Source: Streptococcus uberis
Lineage (GTDB): Bacteria > Bacillota > Bacilli > Lactobacillales > Streptococcaceae
Reading direction: 5' to 3'
NCBI RefSeq assembly: GCF_000785785.1
Contig: NZ_JRQN01000015.1
Location: 1-50,598 of the forward strand
DNA length: 50,598 nucleotides
In this document: piece after piece, positions 1 to 11,405 of the stretch
How the letters are laid out: each line of letters begins with the position of its first letter
Position numbering within the stretch: position 1 is the first letter of the stretch
Program-made: the position numbers and the translations under genes
The notes under the pieces: generated by a model
Seen by the model: only the letters and a program-made list of their open reading frames with translations
Databases searched by the model: none
What the model was told of the DNA's origin: nothing

Positions 1-93
1 ACCTTCCAATTGTTGTTGTGGTAGATTACAATTATATCTCTCTGAGATGTTTTTTGATACCCTTTAAGTGGCCAACTTCATTTTAGAACTTTC

Positions 94-120
94 AGTAGTC
101 ATAGTGACTACTCTTTTTTT
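94..120 (+). terminator. Rho-independent terminator of the gene upstream of the window
   Basis: An 8-bp perfect stem (AGTAGTCA / TGACTACT, 3-nt loop) is followed by a run of eight T. It precedes the araT promoter and probably ends the transcript entering from the left. Bases 1-93 show no ORF that I can assign to a family. Confidence 0.8.
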
Positions 121-197
121 GCGAAATTAATGTGAAGAACTATAAAATTATCAGAATTTTGTGTATAATGGTAGTATTATTTTGTGGGAGGTCCCAT

Positions 198-1376
198 ATG
201 GATTTACGTAATCGTTTTAATAAGAATTTAGATAAGATTGAAATTTCATTGATTCGTCAATTTGATCAATCCATTTCTGATGTACCAGGTATTTTAAAAT
301 TAACTTTGGGCGAGCCAGATTTTAGTACGCCTGACCATGTCAAAGAAGCAGCTAAGAAAGCTATAGATGACAATCAATCGCACTATACAGGAATGAGTGG
401 ACTGCTTGCCCTACGACAAGCAGCTGCTGATTTTGTTAAGATTAAATATAATTTGAATTATAACCCTGAGACAGAGGTTATGGTAACTATTGGGGCAACA
501 GAGGCCTTATCAGCTTCTCTGATGGCTATTTTAGAAGAGGATGACATTGTTTTACTTCCTGCGCCAGCCTACCCCGGGTACGATCCTATTGTGACTCTGG
601 CGGGAGCTAAGATTGTCGAAATTGATACCACTCCAAATAACTTTGTACTTACTCCTGAGGTTTTAGAGGAGGCCCTTATTGCCCAAGGAGAGAAAGTAAA
701 AGCAGTCTTGCTTAATTATCCAACTAATCCCACTGGGGTCACTTATTCAAGGGAAGAGATTAAGTCATTTGCTGACGTTTTGGCAAAATATAATGTTTTT
801 GTGGTTAGTGATGAGGTTTATTCTGAATTAAATTATACTGATCAAAATCATGTTTCTATTGCTGAGTTTATCCCTGAGCAAACTATCTTAGTCAATGGCT
901 TATCTAAGTCTCATGCTATGACAGGCTGGCGGATTGGTTTCATCTTTACACATGAGACTATTGCTGGACAGCTTATTAAGAGTCACCAGTATATGGTAAC
1001 TGCAGCTACAACTATGGCACAATATGCTGGTATTGAAGCATTGACTGTTGGTAAAAATGACACGCAACCAATGAAAGAACAATACATCAATCGGCGTGAT
1101 TATATAATTGAGAAAATGACTGAAATGGGCTTTTCAATGATTAAACCTGATGGGACATTTTATATCTTTGCCAAGATTCCAGAAGAGTTCGGGGAAAATG
1201 ATTCCTTTAAATTCTGCCAGGATTTAGCAAGAAAAGAAGCACTTGCTATTATTCCAGGGATTGCTTTTGGTCCATTTGGAGAAGGGTATGTCCGTTTATC
1301 ATACGCAGCAAGTATGATAACCATTGAATCAGCCATGATTCGTTTGAAAAACTTTATGACACATTATGGAAACTAG
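198..1376 (+). CDS. araT: Class I/II pyridoxal-phosphate aminotransferase (aromatic aminotransferase type)
   Basis: Fold-type I PLP aminotransferase of 392 residues, the type annotated araT/patA in streptococci, transferring amino groups between aromatic amino acids and 2-oxoglutarate. Visible landmarks are the substrate-binding [11 protein letters not shown] near the N-terminus, the NYPTNPTG motif, SDEVYSEL with the cofactor-binding Asp, and [14 protein letters not shown] with the Schiff-base Lys near residue 237. I place the start at the ATG at 198 because GGGAGG lies just upstream and family members begin MDLRNRFN. A longer reading from 132 adds 22 hydrophobic residues lying across the promoter TATAAT (164-169), so it is unlikely. 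The 3' end overlaps recO by 11 bases, implying translational coupling. Substrate preference is inferred from the family only. Confidence 0.9.
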   Translation: MDLRNRFNKNLDKIEISLIRQFDQSISDVPGILKLTLGEPDFSTPDHVKEAAKKAIDDNQSHYTGMSGLLALRQAAADFVKIKYNLNYNPETEVMVTIGATEALSASLMAILEEDDIVLLPAPAYPGYDPIVTLAGAKIVEIDTTPNNFVLTPEVLEEALIAQGEKVKAVLLNYPTNPTGVTYSREEIKSFADVLAKYNVFVVSDEVYSELNYTDQNHVSIAEFIPEQTILVNGLSKSHAMTGWRIGFIFTHETIAGQLIKSHQYMVTAATTMAQYAGIEALTVGKNDTQPMKEQYINRRDYIIEKMTEMGFSMIKPDGTFYIFAKIPEEFGENDSFKFCQDLARKEALAIIPGIAFGPFGEGYVRLSYAASMITIESAMIRLKNFMTHYGN

Positions 1377-2138
1377 TCAATCACAAGGTATTGTTCTTTA
1401 TAATAAGAACTTTCGCGAAGATGATAAGTTAGTCAAAATTTTCACGGAGCAAGCTGGGAAACGGATGTTTTTTGTTAAGCATGCCGGTAAATCCAAGTTA
1501 AGTTCAGTCATTCAACCCCTAACAGCTGCAGATTTCATCTTAAAGTTAAACGAGAGCGGTCTATCTTATATAGAAGATTATAATCACGTTGAAACTTATA
1601 AAAAAATTAATCAGGATATTTTCACCTTATCCTATGCCAGTTATATAACGCTTTAGCTGATGCGGCCATAAAAGATAGTGAAATTGATGCGCAACTTTTT
1701 GCTTTTCTAAAAAAGACTTTAGATTTAATGGAAGAGGGTTTAGATTATGAAGTCATGACTAATATCTTTGAAGTTCAAATCTTGGATCGTTTTGGCGTCA
1801 GATTAAATTTTCATGATTGTGTCTTTTGTCACCGGACGGGACTTCCCTTTGATTTTTCGCATAAATATTCTGGAGTACTTTGTCCACAGCACTATCAGGA
1901 AGATGTGCACAGAAATCATTTGGATCCCAATGTAATCTATCTCATGGATCAATTTCAAGCTATTCACTTTGATGACTTGAAAGTTATTTCTTTAAAACCG
2001 GAAATGAAGGCAAAACTGCGTTCCTTTATTGATGAATTGTATGACGATTACGTTGGTATTCATCTGAAGAGTAAAAAATTTATTGACGACTTGTCCACAT
2101 GGGGACAAATTATGAAGCCCAGCTCAGAGGATAATTAA
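1366..2138 (+). CDS. recO: DNA repair protein RecO, interrupted by a one-base deletion
   Basis: RecO loads RecA on SSB-coated DNA in the RecFOR pathway of recombinational repair. The first part (1366-1656, 96 aa) carries the N-terminal OB-fold, with [21 protein letters not shown]. The second part, read in the next frame from about 1650 to 2138, carries the C-terminal helical domain with the zinc-ligand-like cysteines [15 protein letters not shown]...GVLCPQH and the conserved LDPNVIYL. The reading frame is lost near 1645-1649, in TATATAACGC. Restoring one base (most simply AA to AAA) gives a normal 257-residue protein. The start overlaps the araT stop. The break matches the single-base deletions seen in six other genes of this window and is probably a sequence error. 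Confidence 0.88.
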
Positions 2139-2144
2139 TTTTGG

Positions 2145-2172
2145 GAGTTTAGCATATGCTAGGCTCTCTTTT
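2145..2172 (+). terminator. Terminator after araT-recO
   Basis: Stem GAGTTTAGCA / TGCTAGGCTC (two G-U pairs, 2-nt loop) followed by TCTTTT, directly after the recO stop codon. Confidence 0.6.
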
Positions 2173-2230
2173 GGTGGAGCTGCGCAGCAATTCCCTCTTA
2201 GTCTAGATGGTGTTAAAGTCCTATAGATTG

Positions 2231-2239
2231 TGCTATAAT
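2231..2239 (+). promoter_or_regulatory. Extended -10 promoter of plsX-acpP
   Basis: TGCTATAAT is a perfect extended -10 element 45 bases before the plsX start. No good -35 hexamer is visible at 17 bases, as is common for extended -10 promoters. Confidence 0.6.
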
Positions 2240-2284
2240 AATTACATTGTTTTATCTTAATATGATATGGTAAAAGGAGCAAGG

Positions 2285-3298
2285 ATGAAAAGAATTGCAG
2301 TTGATGCTATGGGTGGCGATAATGCGCCTAAGGCAATTATAGAAGGTGTCAATCAAGCTATTGAAGCTTTTTCTGATATTGAAGTTCAACTTTATGGTGA
2401 TCAAACAAAGATTAAAGAGTATTTAAAAGAGTCTGACCGAGTGTCTATTTTCCATACGGATGAAAAAATTAATTCTGATGATGAGCCAGCTAAGGCCATT
2501 AGACGTAAGAAAAATGCCTCTATGGTATTAGCAGCTCGTGCTGTTAAAGATGGGGAGGCTGATGCTGTTCTTTCGGCTGGTAATACAGGCGCACTGTTAG
2601 CAGCTGGTTTGTTTGTGGTAGGAAGAATTAAGGGTGTCGATCGTCCAGGACTGCTATCAACTTTACCAACCACCAATCAAGTTGGATTTGATATGTTGGA
2701 CCTTGGTGCTAATGCTGAAAATATAGCTGCCCACCTCCACCAATTTGCCATCTTAGGGTCTTTTTATGCAAAAAATGTGCGTGGCCTTAAGAACCCTCGT
2801 GTCGGCCTTCTTAATAATGGAACAGAAGAGACGAAAGGTGATACGCTACGTAAAGAAACTTTTGCTCTATTAACAGATGAAAAAGATATTAATTTTATTG
2901 GCAACGTTGAAGCACGTGATTTAATGTCAGGTGTTTGTGATGTTTTGGTTGCTGATGGTTTCACGGGAAACGCTGTTTTGAAATCAATTGAAGGGACAGC
3001 AATTGGCATTATGTCCCAACTGAAAGCATCAATTAAATCAGGCGGTTTTAAAGCTAAGCTAGGTGCTTTACTGCTAAAAGATAGTCTAAAAGATATGAAG
3101 AATTCCTTAGATTATTCTGGTGCTGGTGGTGCCGTACTTTTTGGTTTAAAAGCACCAGTGGTAAAATCACATGGCTCTAGTGATGCTAAATCAATTTTTT
3201 ATACGATTAAACAAATCCGCACTATGCTGGAGACAGATGTTGTTGGGCAATTAGTTAAGGAATTTGCTAAGGAGATACAAACTGATGACGAGAAATGA
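2285..3298 (+). CDS. plsX: Phosphate acyltransferase PlsX
   Basis: Converts acyl-ACP and phosphate to acyl-phosphate, the substrate of PlsY in the first step of phospholipid synthesis. It acts at the cytoplasmic face of the membrane. The 337-residue protein starts [12 protein letters not shown], the PlsX signature, and contains [17 protein letters not shown] and VADGFTGN, all conserved in the family. I choose the ATG at 2285, preceded by AAAGGAGCAAGG, over an upstream in-frame ATG at 2267. The last 14 bases overlap acpP in another frame, so the acyltransferase and a carrier protein are translated as a pair. Confidence 0.95.
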   Translation: MKRIAVDAMGGDNAPKAIIEGVNQAIEAFSDIEVQLYGDQTKIKEYLKESDRVSIFHTDEKINSDDEPAKAIRRKKNASMVLAARAVKDGEADAVLSAGNTGALLAAGLFVVGRIKGVDRPGLLSTLPTTNQVGFDMLDLGANAENIAAHLHQFAILGSFYAKNVRGLKNPRVGLLNNGTEETKGDTLRKETFALLTDEKDINFIGNVEARDLMSGVCDVLVADGFTGNAVLKSIEGTAIGIMSQLKASIKSGGFKAKLGALLLKDSLKDMKNSLDYSGAGGAVLFGLKAPVVKSHGSSDAKSIFYTIKQIRTMLETDVVGQLVKEFAKEIQTDDEK

Positions 3299-3527
3299 TA
3301 TTTTAGAGAGATTAACAAGAATCATTCAAGAAATTGAAACTAACGAATTACCTGAAATAAATGAAACAACTAATTTTGAAAAAGATTTAGATGCTGATTC
3401 AATCAAATTAACAGAATTTATTATTAATGTTGAAGAAGATTTCAACATCAGTATCCCAGATGAAGATGCTGAAGATATGAAAACTGTTGGTGATATGATT
3501 ACTTATCTTTCAAATCAATTAAACTAG
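3285..3527 (+). CDS. acpP: Acyl carrier protein paired with PlsX
   Basis: An 80-residue acidic protein with the phosphopantetheine attachment site DADSIKL (Ser39; the usual DSL appears as DSI), followed by the acidic helix II typical of acyl carrier proteins. Pyogenic streptococci have a second ACP in the fatty-acid cluster. This copy, overlapping plsX by 14 bases, fits the plsX-linked paralogue thought to deliver acyl chains for phospholipid synthesis. The ATG at 3285 is preceded by AAGGAGATACAAACTG, lying within the end of plsX. A terminator follows immediately. Confidence 0.88.
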   Translation: MTRNDILERLTRIIQEIETNELPEINETTNFEKDLDADSIKLTEFIINVEEDFNISIPDEDAEDMKTVGDMITYLSNQLN

Positions 3528-3531
3528 ACAC

Positions 3532-3559
3532 AAAAAGAGGAGCAAAAGCTCCTCTTTTT
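3532..3559 (+). terminator. Terminator after plsX-acpP
   Basis: A 12-bp perfect stem (AAAAAGAGGAGC / GCTCCTCTTTTT) with an AAAA loop, ending in a T-run. Confidence 0.9.
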
Positions 3560-3569
3560 GCGTTGTTTA

Positions 3570-3582
3570 AAATACGAACATT
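3570..3582 (+). promoter_or_regulatory. PurR box ahead of purC
   Basis: AAATACGAACATT matches the lactococcal/streptococcal PurBox AWWWCCGAACWWT at 12 of 13 positions. Its centre lies about 75 bases upstream of the predicted purC transcript start, the spacing at which L. lactis PurR acts as an activator. The role is inferred. Confidence 0.6.
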
Positions 3583-3615
3583 ATAAAAACAATTTAAAGT
3601 ATAGTTAATATTTTA

Positions 3616-3644
3616 TTGAATATATCATTGATATATGTTATTCT
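3616..3644 (+). promoter_or_regulatory. purC operon promoter
   Basis: TTGAAT, a 17-base spacer, then TATTCT with an upstream TG at the extended -10 position. The expected start is near 3651, about 29 bases before the purC ATG. Confidence 0.6.
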
Positions 3645-3679
3645 TTATTAAAAAGACACAGAAAGGCGAATGATAAAGA

Positions 3680-4384
3680 ATGAAAGAACTAATTTATACA
3701 GGTAAAGCAAAAGATATCTACTCGACTGAGGATAAAAATATTATAAAGTCTGTGTATAAGGATCAAGCAACCATGTTAAATGGAGCTCGTAAAGAAACTA
3801 TCCAAGGAAAAGGTGTTTTAAATAATAAGATATCTTCTCTTATTTTTACTCGTTTAAACGAGGCAGGAATTGCAACGCATTTTATCAAGCAAATTTCAGA
3901 AACGGAGCAATTAAATAAGAAGGTAACCATTATTCCTTTAGAGGTTGTTTTACGTAATACGGCTGCTGGTTCTTTTTCAAAACGTTTCGGTATTAAGGAA
4001 GGTTCCTCGCTAGCAAATCCAATTATCGAATTCTACTATAAAAATGATGAGCTAGATGATCCTTTTATGAATGATGACCATGTTAAGCTCTTAGATATTG
4101 TAACTGCTGAGCAAATTTCTTATATAAAAGAAGAAACACGTCACATTAATGAACTATTAACAAAATGGTTTAATGCTATTGATTTAAAATTGATTGACTT
4201 TAAGCTTGAGTTTGGTTTTGACAAGGACGGCAAAATTATTTTGGCCGATGAGTTTTCACCGGATAATTGCCGCTTATGGGATTCTCAAGGGAATCATATG
4301 GACAAAGATGTGTTTAGAAGAAACCTTGGTAGTCTAACTGATGTTTATCAAGTCGTTTATGACAAACTAAAAGCACTAAACTAA
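3680..4384 (+). CDS. purC: Phosphoribosylaminoimidazole-succinocarboxamide synthase (SAICAR synthetase)
   Basis: Ligates aspartate to CAIR with ATP in the eighth step of IMP synthesis. The 234-residue protein has the PurC landmarks YTGKAKDIY at the N-terminus, [14 protein letters not shown] in the middle and [14 protein letters not shown] near the C-terminus (the conserved DEXSPD motif that contacts substrate and metal). First gene of the main purine cluster, 68 bases before purL. Length and start are normal for the family. Confidence 0.97.
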   Translation: MKELIYTGKAKDIYSTEDKNIIKSVYKDQATMLNGARKETIQGKGVLNNKISSLIFTRLNEAGIATHFIKQISETEQLNKKVTIIPLEVVLRNTAAGSFSKRFGIKEGSSLANPIIEFYYKNDELDDPFMNDDHVKLLDIVTAEQISYIKEETRHINELLTKWFNAIDLKLIDFKLEFGFDKDGKIILADEFSPDNCRLWDSQGNHMDKDVFRRNLGSLTDVYQVVYDKLKALN

Positions 4385-4452
4385 GAAGATCAGCTGATAG
4401 ATTATGCTAACTAGTTACTACAGGGTGTAGGACTACTTGGATTGGAGATAAA

Positions 4453-7400
4453 ATGGACAAACGTATTTTTGTAGAGAAAAAAGAAGATTTTCAGGTAAAG
4501 GCAGAGTCACTTGTGAAAGAATTAAATCATAATCTGCAATTACAAACTTTAAAAACTCTTCGCATCATCCAAGTTTATGATGTATTTGCAATTGATGAGA
4601 ATTTAATTGAAAAGGCTGAAAAACATATTTTTTCAGAACAAGTAACAGATAACCTTTTAGATGAAGCGGTTCTCTTAACTGACTTAGATAACTATGCCTA
4701 TTTTGCTATTGAATCTTTGCCTGGTCAATTTGACCAACGAGCAGCGAGTTCTCAAGAAGCAATTCTGTTATTAGGAAGTTCAAGTAAAGTAATAGTTAAT
4801 ACGGCTCAACTCTATCTTGTTAATAAAGATATGAATGAGTCAGAATTAGCAGCTCTTAAAAATTATCTACTTAATCCCGTTGATTCAAGATTTAAAGATA
4901 TTAATCAAGCAATTGCTAAGCATGATTTTTCTGAATCTGATAAAACTATTCCAAATCTTGATTTTTTTACAACTTATACTGCTGAAGATTTTAAAGCTTA
5001 CAAATCAGAAGCTGGCCTTGCTATGGAAGTTGATGATTTACTGTTCATCCAAGATTACTATAAAACAATTGGGCGTGTGCCAAGTGAGACTGAACTGAAA
5101 GTTTTAGACACTTACTGGTCTGACCATTGTCGTCACACGACTTTTGAAACGGAATTAAAGGCTATTGATTTTTCAGAATCTAAATTCCAAAACCAATTAC
5201 AAGCAACTTACGATAAGTATATCCAAATGCGTCAAGAATTGGGACGATCAGAAAAACCTGAAACCTTAATGGATATGGCAACTATCTTTGGACGTTATGA
5301 ACGTGCTAATGGTCGCCTTGATGATATGGAAGTTTCAGATGAAATCAATGCCTGTTCTGTTGAGATTGAAGTCGATGTCAATGGTGTTAAAGAGCCATGG
5401 CTCTTGATGTTCAAAAATGAAACACATAATCACCCAACAGAAATTGAACCTTTCGGTGGTGCAGCGACTTGTATCGGAGGGGCTATTCGTGACCCATTAT
5501 CTGGTCGCTCCTATGTTTATCAAGCTATGCGTATTTCAGGTGCAGGCGACATTACTATGCCGATTGCGGAAACTCGTAAGGGTAAATTACCACAACAAGT
5601 TATTTCTAAAACTGCGGCGCACGGCTATTCTTCATATGGTAATCAAATTGGACTAGCAACAACTTATGTTAAAGAATACTTCCACCCAGGCTTTGTTGCC
5701 AAACGGATGGAACTTGGGGCTGTTGTAGGGGCTGCTCCTAAGGAAAATGTTGTTCGTGAAAAACCAGAAGCTGGCGATGTGGTTATCCTCTTAGGTGGCA
5801 AAACGGGCCGTGATGGTGTTGGTGGTGCTACAGGTTCATCAAAAGTGCAAACTGTTGAATCAGTTGAGACAGCTGGTGCCGAAGTGCAAAAAGGGAATGC
5901 AATTGAAGAACGTAAGATTCAACGTCTCTTCCGCAATAGCCAAGTGACGCGTTTAATCAAAAAATCAAATGACTTTGGTGCTGGAGGTGTCTGTGTTGCC
6001 ATCGGTGAATTAGCAGATGGTCTAGAAATTGATTTAGATAAAGTTCCATTGAAATATCAAGGGTTAAATGGAACAGAGATTGCTATTTCAGAATCTCAAG
6101 AACGGATGTCAGTTGTTGTTGGTCCTGAAGATGCAGATCTCTTTATTGATGAGTGTCGTAAAGAAAATATTGATGCCTTAATTGTGGCTATTGTCACTGA
6201 AAAACCAAACTTGGTAATGACTTGGAATGGGGAAACAATTGTTGATATTGAACGCTCTTTCTTAGATACCAATGGAGTGCGCGTGGTCGTTGATGCCAAG
6301 GTTGTTGATAAAGAAACTGTTATTCCTGAGCAGCGTCAAACCTCAGAAGCCAACTTAGAAGCAGACACACTTGCTTTACTGGCTGAACTTAATCATAGTT
6401 CACAAAAAGGACTTCAAACTATTTTTGACAGTTCGGTGGGTCGTTCAACAGTTAATCATCCTCTAGGCGGTCGCTACCAGATGACACCGACTGAAAGTTC
6501 AGTACAAAAACTCCCTGTTCAAAATGGAGTGACGCAAACAGCGTCAGCTATTGCCCAAGGCTATAACCCTGCTATTGCCGAATGGTCTCCTTATCATGGT
6601 GCAGCCTATGCTGTGATTGAAGCAACAGCCCGTTTAGTAGCATCAGGTGCCGAGTGGGATAAGGCGCGTTTCTCATATCAAGAGTATTTCCAAAGAATGG
6701 ACAAGATTGCGGAGAACTTCGGTCAACCAGTCGCAGCCTTACTTGGATCTATTGAAGCCCAAATCCAACTTGGTTTGCCATCAATTGGTGGTAAAGACTC
6801 TATGTCTGGGACTTTTGAAGAATTGACTGTTCCACCAACTCTCGTAGCCTTTGGTGCAACCACAGCCACAGTCGCAAATGTTTTGTCACCTGAGTTTAAA
6901 GCTGCTGGCCAAAACATTTACTACATACCAGGTCAAGCTATCTCACAAGAAATTGACTTTGACCTGATCAAAGCTAACTTTACTAAATTCAAAGCCATCC
7001 AAGAGCAACATACAATAACTGCAGCTTCAGCTGTTAAGTACGGTGGCCCAATTGAAAGCCTAGCTCTCATGACATTCGGTAACCAGATTGGTGCAGACGT
7101 TACTTTGTCAGATCTTACCTCAGGACTTAATGCGCAGCTTGGTGGCTTTATCTTCACGTCTAGCGACGACATTGCTGGCGCAGAAAAAATTGGTCAAACT
7201 ACTACTAACTTTAGCTTAGCCATTAATGGACAAGAACTAACAGGTGCTAAGCTCCAAAGTGCATTTGAAGGCACACTTGCAAGCATTTATCCGACAGAAT
7301 TTGAACAAGCTTCAAGCCTTGCGGAAGTACCAGCTGTCAACAGCTCTGCAATTATCACCAGAACAGAAAGAATTGATCAACCATTAGTTACATCCCAGTA

Positions 7401-8177
7401 TTCCCAGGTACCAACTCAGAGTATGACTCAGCTAAAGCCTTTGAAAAAGAAGGGGCTAGAGTTAATTTAGTACCATTTGTGACCTTAAACGAAGAAGCAA
7501 TTGCTGAGTCAGTTGAAATAATGGTCGCAAATATTGAAGAAGCTAATATTGTCTTCTTTGCTGGAGGCTTCTCAGCAGCTGATGAACCAGATGGCTCTGC
7601 TAAATTTATTGTTAACATTCTCTTGAATGCCAAAGTTCGTAAAGCTATTGATGCCTTTATTGCTAAAGGTGGCCTGATGATTGGTATCTGTAATGGTTTC
7701 CAGGCATTGGTTAAATCAGGTTTACTACCATATGGTAATTTTGACAGTGCTAATGAATCAAGCCCTACTCTTTTCTATAACGATGCTAACCAACACGTTG
7801 CTAAAATGGTAGAAACACGTATTGCTAATACAAACTCACCTTGGTTAAGTGGGGTTAAGGTTGGTGACATTCATGCCATTCCAGTCTCACATGGTGAAGG
7901 TAAATTTGTTGTGACTGAGGAAGAATTTAAAGAACTTCGTGACAATGGTCAAATCTTCAGTCAATATGTTGACTTCCAAGGCCAACCAAGCATGGATTCC
8001 AACTATAATCCAAATGGCTCAGTAAATGCCATTGAAGGTATTACAAGTAAGAATGGACAAATAATTGGTAAAATGGGACATTCAGAACGTTATGAAGATG
8101 GTCTCTTCCAAAATATTCCTGGTCAAAAAGATCAATTCTTATTTGCATCAGCCGTTCAATATTTTACAGGTAAATAA
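4453..8177 (+). CDS. purL: Phosphoribosylformylglycinamidine synthase (FGAM synthetase), interrupted by a one-base deletion
   Basis: Large single-chain PurL, converting FGAR, glutamine and ATP to FGAM. Restored length is 1241 residues, normal for streptococci. Residues 1-1005 (4453-7470) carry the linker and the two AIR-synthetase-like halves, with SDHCRHTTFETEL, FKNETHNHPTEIEPFGGAATCIGG and PSIGGKDSMSGTFE. The part read to 8177 is the class I glutaminase domain, with the nucleophile Cys in GICNGFQAL near residue 1080 and the VSHGEGKF motif. The frame breaks at 7388-7389, where GTTACATCCC should read GTTTACATCCC (Val-Tyr-Ile-Pro): one T is missing from a TTT run. Both halves are otherwise intact, so a sequence error is likely. 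A real lesion would uncouple the glutaminase. Confidence 0.93.
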
Positions 8178-8210
8178 TAAAATGGGCTTCAGGTCCAAGA
8201 CAAGATGACC

Positions 8211-8253
8211 AGAGTGCTGTCCCAAAGAATAATTCATTTGAGACAGGCACTCT
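8211..8253 (+). promoter_or_regulatory. Stem-loop in the purL-purF gap
   Basis: AGAGTGCTGTC (8211-8221) pairs with GACAGGCACTCT (8242-8253) with one bulged base and a 20-nt loop. No T-run follows, so it is not a standard terminator. It may be an mRNA processing or stability element just before the purF ribosome binding site. Confidence 0.45.
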
Positions 8254-8276
8254 TTAGGTCTTATAACGAGGTAATC

Positions 8277-9734
8277 ATGACATACGAAGAAAAATCTCTT
8301 AATGAAGAGTGTGGTGTATTTGGGATTTGGGGGCATCCTCATGCAGCTCAAGTAACCTATTTTGGTCTTCATAGCTTACAACATCGTGGTCAAGAAGGAG
8401 CTGGTATTGTTTCCAATGACAGTGGTCATTTAATTCAACATCGTGATACAGGGCTATTATCAGAAGTTTTTAGTAATCAAGCTGACCTAGACAAATTAAC
8501 AGGTCATGCAGCTATTGGGCATGTCCGTTATGCCACTGCAGGAACAGCATCTATTAATAATATTCAACCTTTTTTATACAATTTTACAGATGAGCAATTC
8601 AGTCTTTGTCATAATGGGAATTTAACCAATGCACTCTCTCTTAAAAAAGAGTTGGAACGAGAAGGAGCTATCTTTAATGCGTCCTCTGATACAGAAATTC
8701 TCATGCATTTAATCAGACGCAGTCATCACTCAGATTTTATGGGCAAGGTTAAAGAGGCTCTAAACACTGTTAAAGGTGGCTTCGCCTATCTTTTAATGAC
8801 TGACGACAAATTAATTGCTGCTTTGGATCCAAATGGCTTTCGCCCACTGTCCATTGGGCAATTACCAAATGGATCCTGGGTGGTATCAAGCGAGACCTGC
8901 GCCTTTGAAGTTATTGGGGCTAAGTGGGTACGCGATGTTATGCCTGGTGAATTAATTATCATTGATGACTCTGGTATTACAGTTGATTATTACACAAAAG
9001 ATACACAATTAGCTATTTGTTCAATGGAATATGTCTATTTTGCAAGACCTGACTCAACAATCTACGGTGTTAATGTCCATACAGCTCGTAAAAATATGGG
9101 TCGTCGTCTAGCTCAAGAATTTAAACATGAAGCTGATATTGTTATTGGTGTTCCTAACTCATCACTTTCCGCAGCTATGGGCTTCGCCGAAGAATCAGGT
9201 TTACCAAATGAAATGGGCTTGGTTAAAAATCAATATACTCAAAGAACCTTCATTCAACCAACACAAGAATTGCGTGAACAGGGTGTCCGAATGAAATTAT
9301 CAGCTGTTTCAGGCGTTGTTAAAGGTAAGCGCGTGGTCATGATTGATGACTCTATTGTTCGAGGAACAACATCACGAAGAATTGTTAATCTGCTTCGTGA
9401 AGCAGGAGCGACTGAAGTTCACGTGGCAATTGGTAGTCCAGAACTCAAATACCCATGTTTCTATGGGATTGATATCCAGACGCGTCGAGAATTGATTTCA
9501 GCCAATCATGATGTAGAAGAAGTCCGTCAAATAATTGGTGCGGACTCACTGACTTATCTCTCACTTGATGGGATGATTGATGCTATTGGCTTGGAGACAG
9601 ATGCTCCAAATGGTGGACTCTGTGTTGCTTACTTTGATGGTAACTACCCAACGCCACTTTATGATTATGAAGAAGCTTATCTCAAGAGTTTAGAAGAAAA
9701 AGTTAGTTTCCATATTGATAATGTTGCCAAATAG
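8277..9734 (+). CDS. purF: Amidophosphoribosyltransferase (glutamine PRPP amidotransferase)
   Basis: First committed step of purine synthesis: PRPP plus glutamine to phosphoribosylamine. The 485-residue precursor starts at the ATG at 8277 (upstream ACGAGGTAATC). Eleven residues precede Cys12 in EECGVFGIWGH, the usual self-cleaved propeptide and N-terminal nucleophile of PurF. The glutaminase domain shows HRGQEGAG, HVRYAT and CHNGNLTN. The PRTase domain has the PRPP loop VVMIDDSIVRGTTSRR near residue 353. An earlier in-frame ATG at 8205 lies in the intergenic stem-loop region and is rejected. Confidence 0.96.
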   Translation: MTYEEKSLNEECGVFGIWGHPHAAQVTYFGLHSLQHRGQEGAGIVSNDSGHLIQHRDTGLLSEVFSNQADLDKLTGHAAIGHVRYATAGTASINNIQPFLYNFTDEQFSLCHNGNLTNALSLKKELEREGAIFNASSDTEILMHLIRRSHHSDFMGKVKEALNTVKGGFAYLLMTDDKLIAALDPNGFRPLSIGQLPNGSWVVSSETCAFEVIGAKWVRDVMPGELIIIDDSGITVDYYTKDTQLAICSMEYVYFARPDSTIYGVNVHTARKNMGRRLAQEFKHEADIVIGVPNSSLSAAMGFAEESGLPNEMGLVKNQYTQRTFIQPTQELREQGVRMKLSAVSGVVKGKRVVMIDDSIVRGTTSRRIVNLLREAGATEVHVAIGSPELKYPCFYGIDIQTRRELISANHDVEEVRQIIGADSLTYLSLDGMIDAIGLETDAPNGGLCVAYFDGNYPTPLYDYEEAYLKSLEEKVSFHIDNVAK

Positions 9735-9819
9735 CTTAGCTATTTCCAAGAAATGAAAGGAAAAGAAAGTCTAATTTGAGGCAGTACTGCTAATTATTAG
9801 ACCTTCAAAATCTATTATT

Positions 9820-10839
9820 ATGACTAAAAATGCTTATGCAAAATCAGGTGTTGACGTTGAAGCAGGTTATGAAGTTGTTGAACGGATCAAAAAACATGTT
9901 GCCCGTACAGAACGTGCAGGTGTGATGGGTACTCTTGGTGGCTTTGGTGGCATGTTTGATCTTAGCCAAACTGGGGTTAAAGAACCAGTCCTTATCTCCG
10001 GAACTGATGGTGTTGGAACAAAACTTATGCTTGCCATCAAATATGATAAGCATGATACAATTGGTCAAGACTGTGTAGCTATGTGTGTTAATGATATCAT
10101 TGCTGCTGGTGCAGAACCACTTTACTTTCTTGACTATATTGTGACTGGTAAAAATGAACCAGCTAAACTTGAACAAGTTGTTGCTGGTGTCGCTGAAGGT
10201 TGTGTTCAAGCTGGCGCTGGTCTTATTGGTGGGGAAACGGCTGAAATGCCAGGCATGTATGATGAAGATGATTATGACCTTGCTGGCTTTGCTGTCGGTG
10301 TTGCTGAAAAATCACAAATTATCGATGGCTCAAAAGTGGCAGAAGGGGATGTTCTCTTAGGCTTAGCTTCAAGTGGGATCCATTCTAATGGCTATTCACT
10401 TGTGCGTTCTGTCTTCCAAGATTACACTGGTGAAGAAGTCTTACCAGAACTAGAAGGCAAGGTCTTGAAAGACGTTCTCTTAGAACCAACTCGCATTTAC
10501 GTTAAAGCAGTACTACCCTTAGTTAAGGAAAACTTGGTTAATGGGATAGCTCATATCACTGGTGGAAGCTTTATTGAAAACGTTCCACGCATGTTTGCTG
10601 ATAACTTGGCTGCTGAAATTGAAGAAGACAAAGTGCCAGTTTTACCTATTTTCAAAGCTCTTGAAAAATATGGAGAAATCAAGCATGACGAAATGTTCGA
10701 AATTTTTAACATGGGGATTGGTCTGATGATAGCTGTCAAACCTGAAAATGTTGACCGTATCAAAGAACTTTTGGATGAACCCGTTTATGAGATTGGACGT
10801 ATCGTTGCTAGAGAAGATAAAGGTGTTATCATCAAATGA
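9820..10839 (+). CDS. purM: Phosphoribosylformylglycinamidine cyclo-ligase (AIR synthetase)
   Basis: ATP-dependent closure of FGAM to AIR. The 339-residue protein has [11 protein letters not shown] at the N-terminus, the metal/ATP loop [39 protein letters not shown], and [13 protein letters not shown], in normal family order. Its last four bases form an ATGA overlap with purN, so the two are translationally coupled. Confidence 0.97.
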   Translation: MTKNAYAKSGVDVEAGYEVVERIKKHVARTERAGVMGTLGGFGGMFDLSQTGVKEPVLISGTDGVGTKLMLAIKYDKHDTIGQDCVAMCVNDIIAAGAEPLYFLDYIVTGKNEPAKLEQVVAGVAEGCVQAGAGLIGGETAEMPGMYDEDDYDLAGFAVGVAEKSQIIDGSKVAEGDVLLGLASSGIHSNGYSLVRSVFQDYTGEEVLPELEGKVLKDVLLEPTRIYVKAVLPLVKENLVNGIAHITGGSFIENVPRMFADNLAAEIEEDKVPVLPIFKALEKYGEIKHDEMFEIFNMGIGLMIAVKPENVDRIKELLDEPVYEIGRIVAREDKGVIIK

Positions 10840-11390
10840 CAAAACGTTTAGCAGTTTTTGCTTCTGGGAATGGGTCAAATTTTCAGGTCATTGCAGAGCA
10901 GTTTCCCGTAAGCTTTCTATTTACGGATAAGAGACAGGCTTATGCTTTAGAACGAGCGGACAACTTAGGCGTGGCGCATTATAGCTTTGAACTCAAGGAA
11001 TTTGCAAGCAAAGTTGCCTATGAAGAAGCTATCGTGGCCTTGCTGAATGAGCATGAAATTGACTTGGTTTGTTTAGCTGGCTACATGAAAATTGTTGGTC
11101 CAACCCTACTAGAAGCATATGAAGGTCGGATTATCAATATTCACCCAGCCTATTTACCAGAATTTCCTGGTGCCAACGGCATTGATGATGCTTGGGAAGC
11201 TGGTGTCGATCAATCAGGCGTCACCATTCACTGGGTTGACAGTGGCGTGGATAGCGGACAAGTCATTAAACAAGTCCGTGTCCCTCGTTTAGCAGAGGAT
11301 ACCATTGAGACATTTGAAGCCAGAATCCATGAAACAGAATACCAACTCTACCCCCAAGTATTGGATAGTTTAGGTGTTGACAGAAAATAG
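10836..11390 (+). CDS. purN: Phosphoribosylglycinamide formyltransferase
   Basis: Transfers a formyl group from 10-formyl-tetrahydrofolate to GAR. The 184-residue protein has the N-terminal phosphate-binding [20 protein letters not shown], and [25 protein letters not shown] containing the catalytic Asn and His. [17 protein letters not shown] holds the catalytic Asp. It starts within the ATGA shared with purM. The segment between [18 protein letters not shown] and the rest is shorter than in E. coli, as usual in streptococci. Confidence 0.95.
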   Translation: MTKRLAVFASGNGSNFQVIAEQFPVSFLFTDKRQAYALERADNLGVAHYSFELKEFASKVAYEEAIVALLNEHEIDLVCLAGYMKIVGPTLLEAYEGRIINIHPAYLPEFPGANGIDDAWEAGVDQSGVTIHWVDSGVDSGQVIKQVRVPRLAEDTIETFEARIHETEYQLYPQVLDSLGVDRK

Positions 11391-11405
11391 ATATAGGAGA
11401 ACAGA

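Noticed and set aside
132..197. N-terminal extension of the araT reading frame
   Set aside because: It spans the TATAAT promoter and has no ribosome binding site; the family starts at MDLRNRF, behind GGGAGG.
4880..5656. Overlapping + strand ORFs within purL
   Set aside because: They are out-of-frame shadows of purL with low-complexity composition and no ribosome binding sites.
8205..8276. Upstream start of purF
   Set aside because: The extension is the intergenic stem-loop read as protein. Cys12 after an 11-residue propeptide fits the start at 8277.
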